This document shows, one piece after another, positions 60,019 through 64,000 of a DNA stretch of 64,000 nt. Positions within the stretch are counted from its first letter, which is position 1; the number at the start of each line of letters is the position of its first letter. Source of the DNA: RGIG4079 sp045646905 (GTDB taxonomy: Bacteria > Bacteroidota > Bacteroidia > Bacteroidales > Muribaculaceae); NCBI GenBank assembly GCA_045646905.1, contig JAZRLP010000026.1, forward strand, positions 434,001-498,000, in the 5' to 3' direction. Position numbers and translations under genes: made by a program. The notes beneath the pieces were generated by a model. The model was given only the letters and a program-made list of their open reading frames with translations. It was not told where the DNA came from and ran no database searches.

Positions 60019-61274
60019 TAGGCTTGATTGATTGTAATAATTTTTTTGTGTCATGTGAGCGTGTTTTTGATCCGTCACTAAACAACAAACCAGTCGTTGT
60101 GTTAAGCAATAATGACGGGTGCGTTGTAGCCATGTCAAATGAGGCAAAAAAATTAGGAATAACACGAGGTGTACCCTATTCGCAAATTTCTGATATTGCA
60201 AACAATCATCGAGTAATAGTTTTGTCAAGTAACTACGGATTATATGGTGACATGTCTTCTCGAGTTATGGCCACGATATCTGAATTATATCCATCAATTG
60301 AAATTTACTCCATAGATGAAGCTTTTATAACATTTGAGACAAAAAAACATAGAGAATTAGAAAATATCGGCATTGAGTTGGTGAATTTAATTTATAAAAA
60401 TATTGGAATTTCAACTGCATTAGGTATTGCACCAACAAAGACATTAGCTAAACTTGCAGCTTCAATTGCAAAACATAGTACAATAGGTGTGTATATTATA
60501 GACAGTGACATTCATCGGATTGCAATTTTAAAGGGAACTCCTATAAACAATATTTGGGGAATTGGACGAAAATTAAGCAAAAAATTGAAATCAATAGGTA
60601 TTGACAACGCATATAATTTTTCGACCAAACATTATGAAGAATTTAAAGGTATCATTAATAAATCAACCATTAAATTGTGGTATGAACTGAACGGAATTCC
60701 ATGCATAGGAAATGAAACTATTACTGCTATTGAACACAAACAAATGTGTAGCTCTCGTTCATTTTCTCATTCAACCGAAGATTTTAACGATTTAAGTTCG
60801 GCTATTTCAATTTTTGTAGAGAATATATCTCGAAAATTAATAGCACTTAATTGTGTTGCGGTATCTTTAGGCGTATTTATCCATACTAATGCACATAAAT
60901 CAGACGATTATCAATATTTTGGCTCTAAATATATAAATTTAGATGTACCTTCTAATGATTTAGTACAACTAACTCATCATGCTATTGACATCTTAAAATT
61001 GATATATAAAAAAGGCTATTCATATAAAAAAGCAGGAGTGTTTGTCGCTGAAATATCTCATAAAGACACAATTCAACGCAATTTATTTATATCATATCAA
61101 AATGTTGATAATCGTGCTAAATTAATGGGTACTCTTAATAATATTAATAAAAAACTTGGTAACCACCATAAGATAAAGGTCGCATCAGCATTGAGGAGTG
61201 AGCCCCTAATGCGAAATGTGTTTATGTCAAATTCATATACAACAAATTTTAATGAAATAATAGCGGTTAAGTAA
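60015..61274 (+). CDS. umuC: UmuC, DNA polymerase V catalytic subunit (Y family)
   Basis: Error-prone translesion DNA polymerase. 419 residues: palm domain with MIGLIDCNNFFVSCERVF (catalytic Asp6) and YSIDEAF (Asp-Glu pair), thumb with the helix-hairpin-helix region NNIWGIGRKLSKKL, and a little-finger domain from about residue 240. Full length and intact. Chromosomal context with HU-type genes immediately after. Confidence 0.94.
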   Translation: MIGLIDCNNFFVSCERVFDPSLNNKPVVVLSNNDGCVVAMSNEAKKLGITRGVPYSQISDIANNHRVIVLSSNYGLYGDMSSRVMATISELYPSIEIYSIDEAFITFETKKHRELENIGIELVNLIYKNIGISTALGIAPTKTLAKLAASIAKHSTIGVYIIDSDIHRIAILKGTPINNIWGIGRKLSKKLKSIGIDNAYNFSTKHYEEFKGIINKSTIKLWYELNGIPCIGNETITAIEHKQMCSSRSFSHSTEDFNDLSSAISIFVENISRKLIALNCVAVSLGVFIHTNAHKSDDYQYFGSKYINLDVPSNDLVQLTHHAIDILKLIYKKGYSYKKAGVFVAEISHKDTIQRNLFISYQNVDNRAKLMGTLNNINKKLGNHHKIKVASALRSEPLMRNVFMSNSYTTNFNEIIAVK

Positions 61275-61280
61275 ATTACA

Positions 61281-61556
61281 ATGGATAAAAAAGCAATAAT
61301 AGCAACATTAGCAAAGCAGTTATCTCGTGACAATAAAGACATAACATCTTTATTGGACGGATTTATATGTGTATTAAAAGACAATTTAGGCAATTTAGAC
61401 ACAATTGCAATTCCTGGTTTTGGGGAATTTGTTCCAGAAAAACAAGATGAAAAAATAGTTCTTAATAAAGAATCAGGGAAGCAAATATTACTCCCACCTC
61501 AAATAAATGTATCATTTAAAGCAAGTACTGCTTTGCGAAAAAAAATATCAGAATAA
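61281..61556 (+). CDS. HU-family DNA-binding protein
   Basis: 91 residues of the HU/IHF fold: N-terminal helices, then IPGFGEFVPEK, the DNA-arm region and a C-terminal helix (FKASTALRKKI). It diverges from classical HU: only part of the usual PxTGxxVxIPA arm is recognisable. It starts 6 nt after umuC and is followed after 10 nt by another HU-domain protein, so umuD-umuC-hu-hu may be one transcript. Confidence 0.85.
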   Translation: MDKKAIIATLAKQLSRDNKDITSLLDGFICVLKDNLGNLDTIAIPGFGEFVPEKQDEKIVLNKESGKQILLPPQINVSFKASTALRKKISE

Positions 61557-61566
61557 ACAAATATAT

Positions 61567-62721
61567 ATGCAACAAAAGATTTATTTAGGAAAAATTGCTG
61601 AATTAATCGCAACCATAAATGGTTGTAGTATAAGTGTGGCCGAATCATTTGTTAAAGCATTGTGTGCACTAATTTCCGAGGAACTACAAAAAGGGCATTC
61701 AGTAAAGATTAAGGGTTTAGGAACTTTTAGCCGATCAGGTAACTCAATCGAGCCTATAGCATTAGAGCTCGATAAAGAAATTATAAATTCAATCAACCTC
61801 CCATTTGCTTTTTTTGATTCAGTAGAACTTGACGAAGATTTAACTGAAGAACTTTTTGAACAAGAATTAGAGCAACTTGATGCAAATAACTCATATGTAT
61901 TACATGAAGCAAATCGTGAAGAGAATGATTCTAAATTAGACAACGTGATATCTGAAGAGAATCAAGTTAATTCCACCATTGAAGAAGAGTATGGAGAAGA
62001 TGTCAATACAGCCAATAATCAAAACTTAATAAACGACGAAGCAAATCAGCAAGAACCTCAATCAGGAGTGGCTATTGTAAACAAAGAACCCGATTTGAAA
62101 TGTAATAATAAACAGGAAACAAATCAAGATGATCCCAAAGTTAATGAGGAGGAAAATATCGCTGATGATTACTATTGCAATAAAGAAAATCGCAATAAGT
62201 CAAATATCAGTTATATTTTTACGATAGTGATTGCGTTATTAATTGGTCTTATTATAGGATTCTTTGGTGGCATCTATACTAAGAGTTTCATTGATAATGA
62301 AACATTAACCAAACAAATTAATGAACAAAAAACAATTCTAGATTCATTGGTTTCGAATAAAAACGCGTCAACTCAATCTTATGATACAATAAATCGTGAC
62401 ACAACTTTATCAAACATAAGAGTAGACTCTATTAATAAGCAGAAAGATAATTTAAATATTGCAACCAAATTTCAAACAGATAAGGTTACAAGCAAGAGGT
62501 ATCTAACAACGATGTCGCGAGAATATTATGGCAATTTTAATTTTTGGGTATATATTTACGAAGAGAATAAATCAAAATTAGGAAATCCTAATGCTATCAG
62601 GCCAGGAACGATTGTTGTAATTCCTCCTGCAAGTAAATATGGAATAGATGCCAATAACCCACAATCTGTCGAAATTGCAAAACAAAAAGCGATAGAAATA
62701 TATTCTAAATACACTAATTAG
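61567..62721 (+). CDS. HU-domain / transmembrane / LysM-like protein
   Basis: 384 residues from the ATG at 61567 (upstream codons overlap the previous gene). In order: an HU-like domain (about 1-75, with KIKGLGTFSRSG), a long acidic, low-complexity linker rich in Glu/Asn/Gln (about 75-205), one transmembrane segment (about 213-238, IVIALLIGLIIGFFGGI), a helical stalk, and a C-terminal LysM-like module (about 306-355, TMSREYYGNFNFWVYIYEENK then RPGTIVVIPP). This predicts a DNA-binding part in the cytoplasm and a glycan-binding part in the periplasm. Function unknown. Confidence 0.8.
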   Translation: MQQKIYLGKIAELIATINGCSISVAESFVKALCALISEELQKGHSVKIKGLGTFSRSGNSIEPIALELDKEIINSINLPFAFFDSVELDEDLTEELFEQELEQLDANNSYVLHEANREENDSKLDNVISEENQVNSTIEEEYGEDVNTANNQNLINDEANQQEPQSGVAIVNKEPDLKCNNKQETNQDDPKVNEEENIADDYYCNKENRNKSNISYIFTIVIALLIGLIIGFFGGIYTKSFIDNETLTKQINEQKTILDSLVSNKNASTQSYDTINRDTTLSNIRVDSINKQKDNLNIATKFQTDKVTSKRYLTTMSREYYGNFNFWVYIYEENKSKLGNPNAIRPGTIVVIPPASKYGIDANNPQSVEIAKQKAIEIYSKYTN

Positions 62722-62798
62722 CATAATAATTTAAGTTGATAAACTTATAATATACAAAATTAACATACTATTTATTCGCAATCGTTGTTATAATAGTT

Positions 62799-62806
62799 AA
62801 ATTTGC
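62799..62806 (+). promoter_or_regulatory. -7 element for moxR gene
   Basis: TAAATTTG, exact match to TAnnTTTG, about 40 nt upstream of the ATG at 62847. No -33 element at proper spacing. Confidence 0.45.
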
Positions 62807-62846
62807 AGTTGTTAAATATAAAACTAACCATATAATTAGACACAAA

Positions 62847-63842
62847 ATGACTAATACAATTAATATTAGAGAACTAAATGATTTAGTTTCAAGTAAGAGT
62901 GATTTTATACATTTAATTACTAAGGGTATGGATCAACGTATAGTTGGCCAAAAACATTTAGTAGAATCACTATTAATCGCATTACTTTCTAATGGACACA
63001 TACTATTAGAAGGTGTTCCTGGTTTGGCGAAAACTTTAGCGATAAAAACATTAGCACAAATTATTGATGCTAAATATAGCAGAATTCAATTTACCCCCGA
63101 CTTATTACCTGCTGATATTATTGGTACAATGATATATAGTATCAAGGATGAGCAATTTCAAGTAAAAAAAGGTCCAGTTTTCTCTAACTTTATTTTGGCT
63201 GACGAAATAAATCGTGCTCCAGCCAAAGTTCAAAGTGCATTATTGGAAGCAATGCAAGAGCGTCAAGTAACTATTGGCGACAATACTTTTGGATTAGATG
63301 AGCCGTTCTTAGTAATGGCTACACAAAATCCTATAGAACAAGAAGGTACATATCCTCTACCTGAAGCACAAGTTGACCGTTTTTTAATGAAAGTTATTAT
63401 TGGCTATCCTACCAAAGAAGAAGAAAAGATAATCATTCGTCAAAATCTTTCATCAGAAAAAAGTCCCATTCTCCCATTATTAAGACCGTCTGAAATAAGT
63501 GAAGTACAAAAAATTGTTGAACAAATATATTTGGACGAAAAGATAGAGCGATATATCGTTGATATTGTATTTGCAACACGTTATCCATCTAATTATAATT
63601 TGAAAGATCTTGAGAATATCATATCATTTGGTGGATCACCACGTGCATCAATAAATCTAGCTAAAGCAGCTAAAGCATATGCTTTCTTACATTCACGAGG
63701 ATATGTTATCCCTGAAGATGTAAGAGCAGTATGTCACGATATATTAAGACATAGAATTGGGTTGACTTATGAAGCTGAAGCTAATAATATAACTACCGAT
63801 GACATTATTTCATCAATTCTCGATAAAGTCGAAGTTCCCTAA
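62847..63842 (+). CDS. MoxR-type AAA+ ATPase
   Basis: 331 residues of the MoxR family: Walker A GVPGLAKT (about residue 56), Walker B ADEINRAP, NPIEQEGTYPLPEAQVDRF and a C-terminal lid domain with GGSPRAS. MoxR ATPases work as chaperones with DUF58 and VWA proteins, here supported by the DUF58 gene that follows 17 nt later. This is the start of the aerotolerance (bat)-like cluster in Bacteroidota. Confidence 0.94.
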   Translation: MTNTINIRELNDLVSSKSDFIHLITKGMDQRIVGQKHLVESLLIALLSNGHILLEGVPGLAKTLAIKTLAQIIDAKYSRIQFTPDLLPADIIGTMIYSIKDEQFQVKKGPVFSNFILADEINRAPAKVQSALLEAMQERQVTIGDNTFGLDEPFLVMATQNPIEQEGTYPLPEAQVDRFLMKVIIGYPTKEEEKIIIRQNLSSEKSPILPLLRPSEISEVQKIVEQIYLDEKIERYIVDIVFATRYPSNYNLKDLENIISFGGSPRASINLAKAAKAYAFLHSRGYVIPEDVRAVCHDILRHRIGLTYEAEANNITTDDIISSILDKVEVP

Positions 63843-63859
63843 AAAAGAGATTTTATTAT

Positions 63860-64000
63860 ATGGACGCAAATGAACTTTTAAAAAAGGTTCGTAAAATTGA
63901 GATAAAAACCAAAGGGTTATCTCAAAATATTTTTGCTGGTGAATATCATTCGGCTTTTAAAGGGAGAGGTATGACCTTTTCTGAAGTCAGAGAATATCAG
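63860..64000 (+). CDS. DUF58 domain protein, N-terminal part
   Basis: ATG at 63860 gives 47 residues before the window ends, including KVRKIEIKTKGLSQNIFAG and YHSAFKGRGMTFSEVREYQ, the conserved start of DUF58 proteins. The placement after moxR is the standard order. The rest of the gene lies beyond the right edge. Confidence 0.88.
   Translation, partial: MDANELLKKVRKIEIKTKGLSQNIFAGEYHSAFKGRGMTFSEVREYQ

Noticed and set aside
61507..61566. Extended start of the HU-LysM gene at 61507
   Set aside because: These 20 codons overlap the preceding HU gene and do not belong to the HU fold, which begins at the ATG 61567.
1..64000. CRISPR arrays, insertion sequences, integrases or rRNA genes
   Set aside because: No regularly spaced repeats, transposase or integrase motifs, or rRNA sequence were seen on reading both strands.

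Overview
This 64 kb window is AT-rich chromosomal DNA from a member of the Bacteroidota, most likely the order Bacteroidales. Evidence: many intergenic gaps carry the Bacteroidota -7 promoter motif TAnnTTTG, often with an upstream TTTG/TTG about 19-23 nt away; Shine-Dalgarno sequences are weak or absent; there are Bacteroidetes-restricted families (DUF4924, DUF4290, DUF5686); the prolyl-tRNA synthetase is archaeal-type; menaquinone is made by the classical Men route. I cannot fix family or genus from sequence alone.

Layout. 1-3070 (minus): thrS-infC-rpmI-rplT translation operon, followed by tRNA-Gln. 3501-11133 (plus): DUF4924 gene, rfbD and prfC, then an SGNH-SGNH-MBOAT acyl-transfer cassette. 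11391-18062 (plus): thrA, a phosphoglycerate-mutase-like gene in the thrB position, thrC, a small unknown, a PlsC-like acyltransferase and a nitrilase-fold protein whose catalytic cysteine is a serine. 18059-21455 (minus): nusB-yajC-ybbR-coaE. 21572-26301 (minus): sppA-lpxK-punA-thiL, closed by a perfect 15-bp hairpin. 26391-30896: DUF5686 outer-membrane protein, CYTH protein, rlmD. 30988-33069: a graveyard of phage and polymorphic-toxin remnants (MuF head protein fused to a papain-fold toxin; a second nuclease-like toxin) with two small plus-strand genes between them. 33256-35970: ppdK. 36053-36301 (minus): an unannotated structured small RNA with its own promoter and terminator. 36450-37148: Crp/Fnr regulator. 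37157-49191 (minus): an apparent ten-gene operon ftsY-rimO-menF-[SGNH-SGNH-MBOAT]-menD-menB-menC-menE. 49323-52333 (minus): coiled-coil lipoprotein, rsmI, dacB. 52481-56939 (plus): TetR regulator, KAS III, fabG, DUF4290, rimM, an acidic unknown, an OmpA-family protein. 57017-64000 (plus): proS, family 2 glycosyltransferase, umuD-umuC, two HU-family genes (the second fused to a membrane segment and a LysM-like domain), a MoxR ATPase and the start of a DUF58 gene.

Most of the window is housekeeping. The unusual parts are: (1) two collinear paralogous cassettes of two SGNH proteins plus one MBOAT acyltransferase, one of them spliced into the menaquinone operon; (2) the decayed toxin island; (3) the free-standing small RNA, possibly 6S-like; (4) the HU-transmembrane-LysM protein, whose architecture could link nucleoid to cell wall; (5) the nitrilase-fold protein lacking its nucleophile.
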